Shown here piece by piece: positions 1 through 9,449 of a stretch of 64,000 nt of DNA. How positions within the stretch are numbered: position 1 is the first letter of the stretch; each line of letters begins with the position of its first letter. Source of the DNA: Methylophilus sp. 42 (GTDB lineage Bacteria > Pseudomonadota > Gammaproteobacteria > Burkholderiales > Methylophilaceae); contig NZ_KB913031.1 of NCBI RefSeq assembly GCF_000384155.1, positions 992,001-1,056,000 on the forward strand, given 5' to 3'. The notes under the pieces are model-generated. The model made no database searches. It saw only the letters and a program-made list of their open reading frames with translations, and was not told the DNA's origin. The translations under genes were made by a program, and so were the position numbers.

Positions 1-2738
1 CAATGGCCAGCAAAGGCCATTTCTGCCAGGGTGACATACAGGCCGCCGTCAGAGCGGTCATGGTAGGCCAGTAACTTGCCGTCACTGTTCAATTGCTGGA
101 TAGCGGCAAAAAACGCTTTCAATTGCGCTGGTTGATCGACATCCGGCACGGTATTGCCCAGTTGCTTGTAGACTTGCGCCAGGGCCGAACCACCCATGCG
201 GTTACGGCCGTTACCGAGGTCGATCAGGATCAGTTCGCTGTCGCCTAAGTCGGTACGCAGTTGTGGCGTCAGTGTTTTGCGTACGTCTGGCGTATTGGCA
301 AATGCAGAAATCACCAGCGAGATGGGGGCGGTAACGGCTTTATTTTCGCCATTGTCTTGCCACACGGTTTTCATACTCATGGAGTCTTTACCGACCGGGA
401 TGCTGATGCCCAGTGCCGGGCACAATTCCATCCCTACCGTTTTCACGGTGGCGTACAGTGCGGCATCTTCACCAACATGGCCAGCAGGGGCCATCCAGTT
501 GGCAGACAGTTTGAGGTTGCCGATCTCGCTAATCGAGGCGGCAGCAATGTTGGTAATGGCCTCACCAATCGCCATGCGGCCGGAGGCCGGGGCGTCAATC
601 AGCGCCAGTGGCGCTTTTTCGCCGATGGCAAAGGCTTCGCCAATATTGGTTTCAAACCCGGCGCAAGTCACCGCCACGTTGCTGACCGGCACTTGCCATG
701 GGCCGACCATCTGGTCGCGTACAATCAGGCCAGTCACACTGCGGTCACCGATGGTAATCAGGAAGGTTTTATCGGCCACCCCCGGCAAACGCAGTACGCG
801 TGCCACGGCATCGTTCAAGTCTATATTGCTGGTATCAAAGGCAGGCAGTGACTTCTGCACGGACTTGACGTCGCGTAACATTTTTGGTGGTTTGCCCAAC
901 AACACGGACAATTCCATATCGACAGGCTTGTTGGCAAAGTGCGTGTCTTCAACGGTTAAGTGGCGTTCTTCCGTGGTCACACCCACCACCGCGAAAGGAC
1001 AGCGCTCGCGTTCACAAATCGCTTCAAATAATGGCAGTTGGTCTTGTGTGACGGCAAGTACGTAGCGCTCCTGCGCTTCGTTGCTCCACAATTCGCGCGG
1101 GCTCATGCCAGGCTCTTCGTTGTGTACGTCACGCAGCTGGAACACTGCACCGACTTTGGCGTCGTTCACCAGCTCTGGGAAAGCGTTAGAAATACCACCA
1201 GCGCCGACGTCGTGAATGCTCAAAATCGGGTTTTTGTCGCCCATTTGCCAGCAACGGTCGATCACCTCTTGTGCACGGCGTTGCAACTCAGGGTTGCCAC
1301 GTTGCACCGAGTCAAAGTCCAGATTTTCGGTGTTGGCACCGGTGTCCATGCTGGAGGCTGCGCCGCCACCCAGGCCAATCAGCATGGCCGGGCCACCGAG
1401 TTGAATCAGGGCTGAGCCAGGAGGGATGCTATTTTTAAAGCTATGACTGTCAGAAATATTACCGACACCACCGGCCAGCATGATGGGCTTGTGATAACCG
1501 CGCACTTCTGATTGTCCGTCTGTGGTGCTTGTTTCCAGCTCAAAGGTACGGAAATAACCGGCAATGTTGGGACGGCCAAATTCGTTGTTATAAGCGGCAC
1601 CACCTAAGGGGCCGTCTATCATGATTTGCAGCGGGCTGGCGATACGGCCTGGTTTGCCGTAGTTGGTTTCCCAGGGTTGGTTGAAGTCAGGCAGATTCAG
1701 GTTAGACACCGAGAAACCCGCCAGGCCTGCCTTGGGTTTCGAGCCAATACCGGTGGCGCCTTCGTCACGGATCTCGCCGCCTGCACCTGTCGCAGCACCT
1801 GCAAACGGTGAAATCGCGGTCGGATGGTTATGCGTCTCTACCTTCATCAGGTAGTGCATATTGTCTTCTACAAACTGGTAGCTCTGGTCGGCAGAAGGGT
1901 AGAAACGCTTGGTTTTCTGGCCTTGCACAATCGACGAGTTATCCGAATAGGCTACAACGGTGTGGCCAGGGTGCAGTTTGTGCGTATTGCGGATCATGTT
2001 GAACAGCGACAATTCCTGCTGTACGCCATCAATCACCCAGTCGGCATTGAAAATCTTGTGGCGACAGTGTTCAGAGTTGGCTTGGGCAAACATCATCAGC
2101 TCGACATCGGTCGGATTACGCCCCATTTTTGTGTAATTTTCCAGCAGGTAGTCGACTTCGTCTGGCGACAAAGCCAGCCCCATGTCACTGTTGGCAGCTT
2201 CGAGCGCGGCTTTGCCACCGGCCAGGATGTCCACGCTGGATAACGGTTTAGGATCTGCGTGGTGATACAGTTTTTCGGCATCGGCCAGGCGGTAGATCAC
2301 TGTTTCAGTCATGCGGTCCTGAATTGCTGTGCGCAAGGCCTGTTTTTCGGTCTCTGTGAGTGGCTGACCATTTTTTGTTGTCACATAGTAGGCAATGCCG
2401 CGCTCCAGGCGCAGCAAGCTGCTGAGGCCGCAGTTATGGGCAATATCAGTGGCACGTGAGGCCCATGGTGAAATGGTGCCTATGCGTGGTGTCACCAACA
2501 GCAATTCGCCAGTCGGTGATTCGATATCCGTATGCGGGCCGTAAGTCAGAATCTGGCGCAAGGTGTCTTGTTCAGTGGCACTCAATGCCGTTTCGCTAAA
2601 GGCGAAATGCACAAATTCGGTATAAATATGGGCGATATTCGGTGCGCTGATGTTGAGGGCGCTATACAGTTTATCGAGACGGAATTGCGAGAGGGCGGCG
2701 CTGCCGCGCAGACTAAAAAAATGCGCTTGACTGGACAT
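1..2738 (-). CDS. purL: Phosphoribosylformylglycinamidine synthase, 3' end outside window
   Basis: PurL (FGAM synthase) converts FGAR, glutamine and ATP to FGAM in cytoplasmic purine synthesis. The minus-strand frame is open from an ATG at 2738 to the window edge, giving about 912 residues of a family usually near 1,290-1,300. The N-terminus reads [12 protein letters not shown]. The stretch [17 protein letters not shown] and the glycine-rich EIRDEGATG and GGAASSM segments are typical of the FGAM synthase domains of the large single-chain proteobacterial enzyme. The C-terminal glutamine amidotransferase domain is not in the window. It stands alone downstream of the feoB terminator. Identity is secure from sequence; the full length is inferred. 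Confidence 0.96.
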   Translation of the reverse strand, partial: MSSQAHFFSLRGSAALSQFRLDKLYSALNISAPNIAHIYTEFVHFAFSETALSATEQDTLRQILTYGPHTDIESPTGELLLVTPRIGTISPWASRATDIAHNCGLSSLLRLERGIAYYVTTKNGQPLTETEKQALRTAIQDRMTETVIYRLADAEKLYHHADPKPLSSVDILAGGKAALEAANSDMGLALSPDEVDYLLENYTKMGRNPTDVELMMFAQANSEHCRHKIFNADWVIDGVQQELSLFNMIRNTHKLHPGHTVVAYSDNSSIVQGQKTKRFYPSADQSYQFVEDNMHYLMKVETHNHPTAISPFAGAATGAGGEIRDEGATGIGSKPKAGLAGFSVSNLNLPDFNQPWETNYGKPGRIASPLQIMIDGPLGGAAYNNEFGRPNIAGYFRTFELETSTTDGQSEVRGYHKPIMLAGGVGNISDSHSFKNSIPPGSALIQLGGPAMLIGLGGGAASSMDTGANTENLDFDSVQRGNPELQRRAQEVIDRCWQMGDKNPILSIHDVGAGGISNAFPELVNDAKVGAVFQLRDVHNEEPGMSPRELWSNEAQERYVLAVTQDQLPLFEAICERERCPFAVVGVTTEERHLTVEDTHFANKPVDMELSVLLGKPPKMLRDVKSVQKSLPAFDTSNIDLNDAVARVLRLPGVADKTFLITIGDRSVTGLIVRDQMVGPWQVPVSNVAVTCAGFETNIGEAFAIGEKAPLALIDAPASGRMAIGEAITNIAAASISEIGNLKLSANWMAPAGHVGEDAALYATVKTVGMELCPALGISIPVGKDSMSMKTVWQDNGENKAVTAPISLVISAFANTPDVRKTLTPQLRTDLGDSELILIDLGNGRNRMGGSALAQVYKQLGNTVPDVDQPAQLKAFFAAIQQLNSDGKLLAYHDRSDGGLYVTLAEMAFAGH

Positions 2739-2819
2739 GTGACGGTTGGATTTTTCAATGAAAATTCAAACCGTCATTTTAACAGAAAGCGCGTCGTCTC
2801 GCAGGGCTAATCGAATCCC

Positions 2820-2850
2820 AAATAAAATCGGCCACGCACAGGTGGCCGAT
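2820..2850 (-). terminator. Rho-independent terminator after feoB
   Basis: A 9-bp stem (2827-2835 with 2842-2850) closes a six-base loop. On the minus strand it is followed by a T-rich run (TTTATTT). It lies just past the feoB stop and before purL, so it should separate the iron operon from the purine gene. Confidence 0.75.
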
Positions 2851-2865
2851 TGAGAATGGTAGGCA

Positions 2866-4656
2866 CTAGTAACCCAGCGCGCGGGCACTTTGGTAGAACG
2901 CAAAGCTCACAACCCACGCCAGTGCTAATGACCAGGTGAGTGATAGCCACATAAAGCCGCTGCTTTTACTTTCGGATTTAAGGGTAGCAATGGTGGATAG
3001 GCAGGGCGTATAAATCAGCGTGAACAGCATAAAGCTCATGCCTTGTACCCAGTCGATATTGGCTGCGATCTGCTGGCTGAGCGCATCGCCTTGCAAGCCG
3101 TAAATGACGGCTAGCGAACCGACGACGATTTCCTTGGCGACAAAGCCAAAGATCAAAGCAATTGCCAGATGGGTGTCAATGCCAATCGGGTCCAGCACTG
3201 GCGCAAAGAAACGGCCTATGCTGCCCGCCCAAGTCTCGGCACTGGCCGGCACGGCAGTGGTTGGCAGGTGTGTGAGCAGCCAAACCATGACCACGCCAAT
3301 GACGATAAATTTGGTTGCACGTGACAGAAAGTGTTTCACCTCTTGCCAGCCACGCATCCAGATTTGTTGCGGGGTAGGAAAGCGATACGGCGGCAGTTCG
3401 AGTACAAACGGTTCGCGGCTGGCAAATTTGGCTTTGAACAGGACGGCGGTAATGAAAATCGTGGCGAAACTGACCATGTAGAGCGAGAACAGTACCAGTG
3501 CGGCTTGTGAGGGCGGGAAAAGGATGGCAATGATAAACAGGAATACCTGTAATCTGGCCGAGCACAGGGACAGTGGGATAGTCAGCATGGTCAGCAAGCG
3601 CATGGGGCGGCTACGCATGACGCGCGTGCCCATCAAGGCGGGCACGTTACAACCAAAGCCCATCAGCATCATGACAAAGCCACGGCCATCGAGGCCCATT
3701 TTTGCCATCAGGGTGTCCATGAGAAAAGCTGCGCGTGATAAATAACCGCTATCTTCGACCATGCTCATGACTAAAAAGAACAGAACAATAATCGGCACAA
3801 ATGCGGCTACGGTGCTAAAGCCTGTATACAGGCCGTCCAGTAGCAAGCCATTTAACCAGGTGGGCAAACTGGCCAGCAGTGGTTCTAACGCCGTGCTGCG
3901 CAAGCTGTCAAACAGCCATGCCATGCCCTCTTGTAGTGGGGCGCCAACGGTAAAAATAAACTGAAACAGCAGGAACACTGAAAGCAGGAAGAGTGGCAAG
4001 CCCAGCCATGGGTGTAACAGTACCTTGTCCAGGCGGTCGGTCAGTGAGTGGTTGAGTTGCAGCGGAAAATGCACGGTGCGGTCAATAATCTGGTGCATTT
4101 CCTGCTCTATGACATTGTCCATTTCCAACTTGCCCGCGATGGTTTCTGGCGCGACCAGATTAGGTTGCTGCAGGATGGTTTGTGCCGCCAGTTGCAATGC
4201 CTCAGGGCAGCCCTGGCCATATTTGGCGCTAATGGTGCGTACTGGTATGCCCAGTTGCTTACTCATCGCCTGCGCATCAATCGTAATCCCTGCGCGTTTG
4301 GCTTCATCTTCCATATTCAGCAGCAATACTGCAGGTAAGCCGAGGGCGCGAATTTGCAAAGCGAGCGATAATTGGCGGTCAATCTGGGCGCTGTTTAAAA
4401 TAATCAGCACCAGGTCGACCGGGTGGTGGCTGAGAAAATGACGCACGACGTGCTCATCATCTGAGAAACCATGCAAATCATACAGGCCGGGCAAATCTAC
4501 CAGTTCAGCAATATGGCCGCCCAGCAGTATTTTGGCACTCATTAAATCCACAGTAATCCCTGGCCAGTTGCCGACCCGGGCGGACGCGCCGCTTAAGCGA
4601 TTGAACAGGGTGGATTTGCCCGTGTTGGGCATTCCGAGCAGGGCAACACGTTTCAT
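2866..4656 (-). CDS. feoB: Ferrous iron transport protein B (short form)
   Basis: FeoB is the inner-membrane Fe(II) importer driven by a G-protein-like domain. The N-terminal GTPase shows G1 GMPNTGKST at residues 8-16, G3 DLPG at 54-57 and G4 NMED at 114-117. A long polytopic membrane region follows, with the Gate-type cores. At 596 residues it is shorter than the roughly 770-residue E. coli protein but has both the G domain and the membrane domain, so I read it as a compact FeoB rather than a truncation. Its ATG overlaps the feoA TGA by four bases, so the two are probably translationally coupled. No feoC is visible. Confidence 0.96.
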   Translation of the reverse strand: MKRVALLGMPNTGKSTLFNRLSGASARVGNWPGITVDLMSAKILLGGHIAELVDLPGLYDLHGFSDDEHVVRHFLSHHPVDLVLIILNSAQIDRQLSLALQIRALGLPAVLLLNMEDEAKRAGITIDAQAMSKQLGIPVRTISAKYGQGCPEALQLAAQTILQQPNLVAPETIAGKLEMDNVIEQEMHQIIDRTVHFPLQLNHSLTDRLDKVLLHPWLGLPLFLLSVFLLFQFIFTVGAPLQEGMAWLFDSLRSTALEPLLASLPTWLNGLLLDGLYTGFSTVAAFVPIIVLFFLVMSMVEDSGYLSRAAFLMDTLMAKMGLDGRGFVMMLMGFGCNVPALMGTRVMRSRPMRLLTMLTIPLSLCSARLQVFLFIIAILFPPSQAALVLFSLYMVSFATIFITAVLFKAKFASREPFVLELPPYRFPTPQQIWMRGWQEVKHFLSRATKFIVIGVVMVWLLTHLPTTAVPASAETWAGSIGRFFAPVLDPIGIDTHLAIALIFGFVAKEIVVGSLAVIYGLQGDALSQQIAANIDWVQGMSFMLFTLIYTPCLSTIATLKSESKSSGFMWLSLTWSLALAWVVSFAFYQSARALGY

Positions 4657-4910
4657 GCAGTGATGGATTCTGTCTGGTTGGAGAGAAGGTGCACATGGAT
4701 GGCTTTGGCATCCTGCAGACGGATAATGACGTCTGTCGAGCCGATGCGTACATGCAATGGGCCATTGAACGCTGCCTGGCGGATGACTTCCAGCTGTTTG
4801 CCAGACCGGAAACCCAAAGCGCTCAGGCGTTGTGACAAGGCCTGTTCAGCATGGATGCGATCAATCATGGCTGACTGGCCGGGTTTGAGGGCGTCAAGAT
4901 GCATGTGCAT
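4653..4910 (-). CDS. feoA: Ferrous iron transport protein A
   Basis: FeoA is a small cytoplasmic SH3-like protein that works with FeoB in Fe(II) uptake. The segment LDALKPGQSAMIDRI followed by LSQRLSALGFRSGKQLEVI is the usual FeoA start and core. An open frame extends upstream to 4997, but those residues are arginine-rich and lack FeoA similarity, so I choose ATG 4910 (85 aa); ATG 4904 is equally possible. It overlaps feoB by four bases. A Fur-like inverted repeat lies just upstream, which fits iron repression. Confidence 0.9.
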   Translation of the reverse strand: MHMHLDALKPGQSAMIDRIHAEQALSQRLSALGFRSGKQLEVIRQAAFNGPLHVRIGSTDVIIRLQDAKAIHVHLLSNQTESITA

Positions 4911-4916
4911 ATTACA

Positions 4917-4935
4917 AATGAGAATAATTCTTGAT
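4917..4935 (-). promoter_or_regulatory. Candidate Fur box upstream of feoAB
   Basis: GAGAAT-A-ATTCTT (4920-4932) is a 6-1-6 inverted repeat in AT-rich DNA immediately upstream of feoA. Its form resembles Fur sites. Matching to the 19-bp consensus is only partial, so this is an inference from position and symmetry. Confidence 0.4.
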
Positions 4936-5016
4936 TTTATCTCAGATTGACGGGCAAAGGAATGTTTCTGTGCGGGTCTGGCGGGTGATCGCCTCATGCA
5001 GAGGCGATGCGCGGCA

Positions 5017-5050
5017 AATAAAAAAGCCAGTCTAAACTGGCTTTTTTATT
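5017..5050 (-). terminator. Terminator after the ppiC operon
   Basis: AAAAAGCCAGT-CTAA-ACTGGCTTTTT forms a clean hairpin flanked by A and T runs, so it can terminate in both directions. It follows the peptidylprolyl isomerase gene on the minus strand and precedes feoA. A second inverted repeat (ATCGCCTC/GAGGCGAT, 4988-5008) lies next to it. Confidence 0.85.
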
Positions 5051-5072
5051 GATTTGTTACAAGCGGTTTTGA

Positions 5073-5882
5073 TTACTTCTTCTCAATGCCGCTGACATCA
5101 ATTTTTGCTTTGTCTTTCAGGCCCAGCATGTATTTTTCCAGTTTACGCTGCTGCAAAGTACGCTCAATACCTTCTTGCACTTTTTCATAAGGCGGTGCTT
5201 GCAGTGCGCGTGTATCCACCAGCTTGATCACATGCCAGCCGAATTGTGACTGTACTGGCTCAGGCGTTGTTTCGCCCTTTTTCAAACCAACCAGCGCTTC
5301 GGCAAATGGTCTTACCATGCCAGCCGGTGAAAACCAGCCCAGATCGCCACCTTTGTCTTTAGAGCCTGGGTCTTGTGATTTCTCTTTAGCAATTTTCGCA
5401 AAGTCAGTGCCTTTTTTCAGGTCGGCAATAATGGCTTTGGCTTCTGCTTCAGTTTTTACCAGAATATGGCGCGCATTATATTCTTTGTCGCCCAGCTCTT
5501 TTTTATACTGTTCGTAGCCTTCTTTTTTCTCGGCATCGGTCACTGGATTTTTCTTGATGAAATCAGCCAGGAATGCGTTGACCAGCAATTTACGGCGTGC
5601 CAGTTCTTCGCTTGCGATAAAGTCAGGCAGTTTGTCGATGCCAGCTTTTTGCGCTTCCTGGTAAGCCAGTTCTGAACCCACCAACTCGTTGACCACGGCG
5701 GCTTTCATGCCGTCATTGGCTTTCTGGCCGGTACGTGCTTCAGCATCACGTAAAATAAAGTCTACCCAGGTTTTTTTAATTGGTTTGCCATTGACTGTGG
5801 CAACCGCATCGGCATCGGCCGCGTATACATGTGGCAGTGCGCTTAAGCAAGCAATCGCCAACATTACTTTCAAAAATTTCAT
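5073..5882 (-). CDS. Periplasmic parvulin-type peptidylprolyl isomerase
   Basis: This is a PpiC/SurA-type foldase expected to catalyse prolyl cis-trans isomerisation in the periplasm. It has a signal peptide (MKFLKVMLAIACLSALPHVYAA), a SurA-like N-terminal chaperone region and a parvulin domain around residues 135-235. The domain shows ARHILVKTEAEAKAI, GGDLGWFSP and FGWHVIKL, the family signatures. At 269 aa it is typical of small secreted PpiC proteins of Betaproteobacteria. An AGGA ribosome site sits seven bases before the ATG. It is the last gene of the yciB-yciI-bolA-ppiC set. The specific client proteins are unknown. Confidence 0.92.
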   Translation of the reverse strand: MKFLKVMLAIACLSALPHVYAADADAVATVNGKPIKKTWVDFILRDAEARTGQKANDGMKAAVVNELVGSELAYQEAQKAGIDKLPDFIASEELARRKLLVNAFLADFIKKNPVTDAEKKEGYEQYKKELGDKEYNARHILVKTEAEAKAIIADLKKGTDFAKIAKEKSQDPGSKDKGGDLGWFSPAGMVRPFAEALVGLKKGETTPEPVQSQFGWHVIKLVDTRALQAPPYEKVQEGIERTLQQRKLEKYMLGLKDKAKIDVSGIEKK

Positions 5883-5937
5883 GCAATATCCTTATATAAC
5901 GATTTGAGTTGGTGCGATATTAAAAAACAGAAATGTT

Positions 5938-6201
5938 TCAACTAAATGACTCATCAGTCGATAGGGCCTGAATACTGAGCGCGTGTATGCGATGAGGCAT
6001 TAAATCTTGTAAGCATTGATAGACCATGCGATGCCGCATTATCTGTGATTTTCCTGAAAATAGCGAGCTTTTTACCGTGAGCGTGAAATGCCCGCCGCCC
6101 GTGTTCCCTGCATGTCCGCGATGCAGTTCACTGTCATCCTGTATCTCAAGAAGTGTGGGTGCCAGCGGCTGCAAACGTTGCTCGATTTCTGCTTTTAACA
6201 T
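5938..6201 (-). CDS. bolA: BolA family protein
   Basis: An 87-residue BolA-type protein. BolA proteins pair with monothiol glutaredoxins around an Fe-S cluster and also affect cell shape and stress responses. The region HRGHAGNTGGGHFTLTVKS followed by RHRMVYQCLQDLM is the conserved BolA pattern, including the histidine and Q/L-D-M helix. It lies two bases after the yciI gene, so both are surely co-transcribed. Whether it is a true BolA or a BolA-like YrbA/IbaG type cannot be settled from the sequence alone. Confidence 0.88.
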   Translation of the reverse strand: MLKAEIEQRLQPLAPTLLEIQDDSELHRGHAGNTGGGHFTLTVKSSLFSGKSQIMRHRMVYQCLQDLMPHRIHALSIQALSTDESFS

Positions 6202-6202
6202 G

Positions 6203-6502
6203 TTATGGCAGCGTCTTTCTGAATGGTTTGACTTCTACCTTGCCATAGACGCCTGCATGCACGAAAGGGTCGTCATTGGCCCAGTTGGTGGCTGCCTGTA
6301 AAGAATCGAATTCTGCCACAATCAGGCTACCGCTAAACCCGGCTGCGCCAGGGTCTACGCTATCAATGGCGGGCAATGGCCCGGCGAGTAGCAAGCGTCC
6401 TTCATTCTGTAGCTGTTGCAAGCGTGCCAGATGTGGCGGGCGATGTTCCAGCCGCAGCGGCAAACTGTTCGCAGTGTCTTGGGCGTAAATCATGTAAAGC
6501 AT
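6203..6502 (-). CDS. yciI: YciI family protein
   Basis: A 99-residue YciI-like protein of ferredoxin-like fold. It starts MLYMIYAQD, contains [24 protein letters not shown] with the conserved histidine, and ends with the [18 protein letters not shown] motif typical of the family. The biochemical role of YciI is not established. It sits between yciB and bolA in a tight operon, an arrangement seen widely in Betaproteobacteria. Confidence 0.92.
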   Translation of the reverse strand: MLYMIYAQDTANSLPLRLEHRPPHLARLQQLQNEGRLLLAGPLPAIDSVDPGAAGFSGSLIVAEFDSLQAATNWANDDPFVHAGVYGKVEVKPFRKTLP

Positions 6503-6518
6503 GGTGGTTTTCTCTTAG

Positions 6519-7064
6519 TCAGGCAGACGGGGTGTTTTGTTCAATCCAATGTTCTTTTAACGCAAACACTTGCACAATAATAAAGATAAACATCAGGCTG
6601 GTGGCACCAAACAGTTTGAAATTGACCCAGTCATCTTCGCTGAAATGAAAAGCCACATAGAGGTTAAGTATGCCCATGCCTACCAAAAAAGCAATCCAGC
6701 ACAGGTTGAGTCGGTCCCAGATGGTCAGCGGCGGTGCCATCATTTTGCCCAGCATATTTTCGATCAGGTTGCGTTTGAGCGCGTAGCGGCTGAAGAGCAA
6801 TACCAGTGCACCGATCCAGTAAATTGCAGTGGGTTTCCACATAATATAGGTTTTGTCATGCAGCAATAAGGTGATGCCGCCGAGCACGGTAATCACCGCG
6901 CCGTTAATCACCAGCATCTTGTCTATCTTGCCGCGTTTGATCCAGAGTATCAGCATCAGGACCAGGGTGCTGATCATGGCGACAGCGGTTGCAGTAAAGA
7001 TACCTGCTTTTTTATAGGCAATAAAAAAGAGAATAACGGGGAGTAAATCGGTAATGACTTGCAT
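6519..7064 (-). CDS. yciB: Inner membrane septation protein A (YciB/IspZ)
   Basis: A 181-residue polytopic inner-membrane protein of the YciB (septation protein A, IspZ) family, linked to cell envelope synthesis and division. It begins MQVITDLLPVILFFIAYK and has about five hydrophobic spans. KPTAIYWIGALVLLFS and NLYVAFHFSEDDWVNFKLFG are strongly conserved in the family. It heads the yciB-yciI-bolA-ppiC operon and is divergent from rnm across 126 bases, which must hold both promoters. Confidence 0.95.
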   Translation of the reverse strand: MQVITDLLPVILFFIAYKKAGIFTATAVAMISTLVLMLILWIKRGKIDKMLVINGAVITVLGGITLLLHDKTYIMWKPTAIYWIGALVLLFSRYALKRNLIENMLGKMMAPPLTIWDRLNLCWIAFLVGMGILNLYVAFHFSEDDWVNFKLFGATSLMFIFIIVQVFALKEHWIEQNTPSA

Positions 7065-7190
7065 GACTGGCTTCAGGTGACTGAATTCCTGCTATCTGTG
7101 AGGGCACTATTTTGCTATGATTTCTGTCAAAATGTAAAGTTAGTCGCTTTGTTGTCATCCTTTTTATTCAAACGGCGCCCCATATCCATC

Positions 7191-8054
7191 ATGTCTGTTC
7201 CCATTGATTTACATTGCCACTCCACCCTGTCAGACGGGCTGCTGTCGCCTGAAGACCTGGTTGCGCATGCGGCGAGCAGGGGGGTGCGGGTGCTCGCGCT
7301 GACCGATCACGATGAAGTGGGCGGGTTGGCACGGGCACGCGCTGCGGCCGAGCAACTGGGTGTCTCTTTTATTGATGGCGTTGAGATTTCCGTCACCTGG
7401 AAAAATCGTACCTTGCATATTGTCGGTCTGCGTGTCGATCCGCAACATCCAGAATTGTTAGCTGCCTTTGCTAAAGTGCGCGAGGGACGTGATGCCCGCG
7501 CCAGGCAAATTGCCGCAGGGTTGGCCAAGGCAGGTATCGCAGATGCTTATGAAGGCGCGCGCGAACTCTCGGGCAACAGCGTGATGACGCGCAGCCATTT
7601 TGCACAGTTTATGGTGAAACGTGGCCATGCCAAAAACATCAAATCAGTGTTTAAAAAATATATGGTCAAAGGCAAGCCAGGCTATGTCAACCATGAATGG
7701 ATGAGCCTGGAAGAAGCCATGCAGCTGATTCGTGACAGCGGCGGGGTGGCGGTGCTGGCTCACCCGGGTCGTTATGACTTGGGGTTTGTGAATATGCATC
7801 TGCTATTAAATGAATTCAGAAATCTGGGCGGTGCAGCGATTGAAGTGGTCACTGGTAGCCACCAACCGCCGCAGTATGAGCAATTTGCCAAGCTGGCGCA
7901 TCGTTTCGATTTAAAAGCTTCGCAAGGCTCTGATTACCACGGCCCGGGTATGTCTTATATGGATATGGGGCGTTTGCCCGCATTGCCCGCCGGTTGCGTG
8001 CCTGTGTGGCAGGACTGGCCCGAAGCCAGTCAACTGCAAGCAGTAGCGAGTTAG
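7191..8054 (+). CDS. rnm: PHP-domain 3',5'-nucleotide phosphatase / 5'-3' exoribonuclease (YciV, RNase AM)
   Basis: A 287-residue PHP-superfamily enzyme. E. coli YciV (RNase AM) hydrolyses 3',5'-bisphosphonucleotides and trims RNA 5' ends. The start at 7191 puts the metal-binding motif DLHCHSTLSDG at the N-terminus, as in the family. ALTDHDEVGG, a glutamate in DGVEIS, VLAHPGRY and ASQGSDYHGPG supply further metal ligands. The open frame reaches upstream to 7059 without family similarity, so that extension is rejected. It is followed 14 bases later by yciO, the same pair found in E. coli. Confidence 0.92.
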   Translation: MSVPIDLHCHSTLSDGLLSPEDLVAHAASRGVRVLALTDHDEVGGLARARAAAEQLGVSFIDGVEISVTWKNRTLHIVGLRVDPQHPELLAAFAKVREGRDARARQIAAGLAKAGIADAYEGARELSGNSVMTRSHFAQFMVKRGHAKNIKSVFKKYMVKGKPGYVNHEWMSLEEAMQLIRDSGGVAVLAHPGRYDLGFVNMHLLLNEFRNLGGAAIEVVTGSHQPPQYEQFAKLAHRFDLKASQGSDYHGPGMSYMDMGRLPALPAGCVPVWQDWPEASQLQAVAS

Positions 8055-8068
8055 CGCATCCTCTAATC

Positions 8069-8680
8069 ATGGCACAGTATTTTGTGATTCATGCGGAGAA
8101 CCCGCAAACCCGATTAATCCAGCAAGCTGCGCAGTGGTTAAAGCAGGGTGGAGTGCTGGCCTGTCCTACTGACTCCAGTTATGCCCTGGTCTGCCTGATG
8201 GAGTTTAAAGAGGCACAAACCCGTATCCGCCGCTTGCGTGGCGTTGATGATGAGCATCCATTTACCCTGATTTGCCGTGACCTGGCTGAGATTGGCACTT
8301 ATGCCAAAGTGAATAACAGCCAGTTCCGCTTGCTTAAGGCAATGACACCGGGCGCTTATACCTTTTTGCTAGAGGCCAGCCGCGAAGTGCCGCGCCGATT
8401 GCAGCATCCCAAGCGCAGCACCATTGGCTTGCGCGTGCCTAAGCATGTCGTCACGCAAGCCTTGCTGGAGTCGCTGGATTCGCCCTTGCTCAGCATGACC
8501 TTGCAGTTGCCTGGCGATGAAGCGCCTATGTCTGTTGGCTGGGAAATCCGCGAAGCGCTGGAACATCAGATTGACGCGGTGATCGACAGTGATATTGTGC
8601 ATGTGGGCGCCACTACGGTGGTCGATTTGACGCAAGACCCGCCCGAGCTAGTGCGCGCGGGCGTTGCGCCTTGGCCTTGA
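8069..8680 (+). CDS. yciO: YciO/Sua5/YrdC-like threonylcarbamoyl-AMP synthase family protein
   Basis: A 203-residue member of the Sua5/YrdC/YciO fold, whose best-known members make threonylcarbamoyl-AMP for tRNA t6A37. The chosen ATG gives MAQYFVIHAENPQTR. GGVLACPTDSSYALVC, the HPFTLICRDL segment, PGAYTFLLEAS and IGLRVPKH are family motifs. E. coli YciO is a paralogue of TsaC whose cellular role is less certain, and this gene follows rnm (yciV) as in E. coli, so I call YciO rather than TsaC. Confidence 0.9.
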   Translation: MAQYFVIHAENPQTRLIQQAAQWLKQGGVLACPTDSSYALVCLMEFKEAQTRIRRLRGVDDEHPFTLICRDLAEIGTYAKVNNSQFRLLKAMTPGAYTFLLEASREVPRRLQHPKRSTIGLRVPKHVVTQALLESLDSPLLSMTLQLPGDEAPMSVGWEIREALEHQIDAVIDSDIVHVGATTVVDLTQDPPELVRAGVAPWP

Positions 8681-8753
8681 TAGGTGCTTGATTTGGCCGG
8701 ACATTTATTCTTAGACGCTGTGACAGAGTGTTGACTTTAGCTGGAAGTGTTAC

Positions 8754-9392
8754 ATGGAACTCACTGTTGTACAGAAAATTGCCGCTTACGCCTTGCCCAT
8801 CCTGTTTGCGATCACGGTACATGAGGCGGCGCACGGCTATGCCGCCAAGTTCTTTGGTGACCTGACCGCCGAGCGCATGGGCAGGATTACCCTCAACCCT
8901 TTCAAGCACATAGACCCGATTGGCACGATTTTACTGCCTGCGCTCAGCATTATCCTAGGGGGCGTGCTGTTCGGCTGGGCCAAACCGGTGCCTGTCAACT
9001 TTGGTCAATTGCGTCGCCCCAAGCAGGATATGTTGTGGGTGGCACTGGCGGGTCCGGCGTCTAACTTTGCCATGGCCATTGTGTGGGGATTGATACTGGC
9101 GCGGATTGCATTATTCCCGGAGTCCGCCCAGGCTTTTTTAGCACAGATGAGCCTGGCAGGCATCCAGATTAACCTGGTCTTGCTAGTGCTGAACTTGTTT
9201 CCGCTGCCACCCTTGGATGGCGGCCGCATTGCTGTCAGCCTGTTACCCATGCAAGCCGCGATCAAGTTTGCACAAATAGAGCGTTATGGCATGCTGATTC
9301 TTATTGCCTTATTATTCACCGGCATTCTGGGTGTTTTATTGTCGCCGGTGCTCAAGTTTTTTCAGCAGGTATTGACCATGCTGGTCATGTAG
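8754..9392 (+). CDS. Site-2 protease family (M50) membrane metalloprotease
   Basis: A 212-residue polytopic membrane protein of the M50 site-2 protease family, which cleaves substrates within the bilayer. The zinc-binding HEAAH lies at residues 23-27 in the first membrane segment and the partner DGG at 154-156 (LPPLDGG). VALAGPASNFAMA is the conserved membrane-loop motif. It is the short form without PDZ domains, so it is not RseP. The substrate is unknown. It lies 73 bases after yciO and in Betaproteobacteria this family often neighbours yciO and trpS. Confidence 0.92.
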   Translation: MELTVVQKIAAYALPILFAITVHEAAHGYAAKFFGDLTAERMGRITLNPFKHIDPIGTILLPALSIILGGVLFGWAKPVPVNFGQLRRPKQDMLWVALAGPASNFAMAIVWGLILARIALFPESAQAFLAQMSLAGIQINLVLLVLNLFPLPPLDGGRIAVSLLPMQAAIKFAQIERYGMLILIALLFTGILGVLLSPVLKFFQQVLTMLVM

Positions 9393-9411
9393 CTGCGCTG
9401 GTGAGGTATTG

Positions 9412-9438
9412 ATGAAGCCGCTGAATCAGCGGCTTCAT
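9412..9438. terminator. Bidirectional hairpin between convergent genes
   Basis: ATGAAGCCGCTG-AAT-CAGCGGCTTCAT is a perfect 12-bp stem with a three-base loop lying between the convergent M50 protease and DUF748 genes. It lacks a long T tract, so termination efficiency is uncertain, but its position fits a shared terminator. Confidence 0.65.
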
Positions 9439-9449
9439 GCTATTTGCAG

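Noticed and set aside
196-1065. Plus-strand open frame of 289 residues, and the overlapping one at 261-851
   Set aside because: They lie antisense to purL, whose protein is clearly conserved; their own translations show no family pattern.
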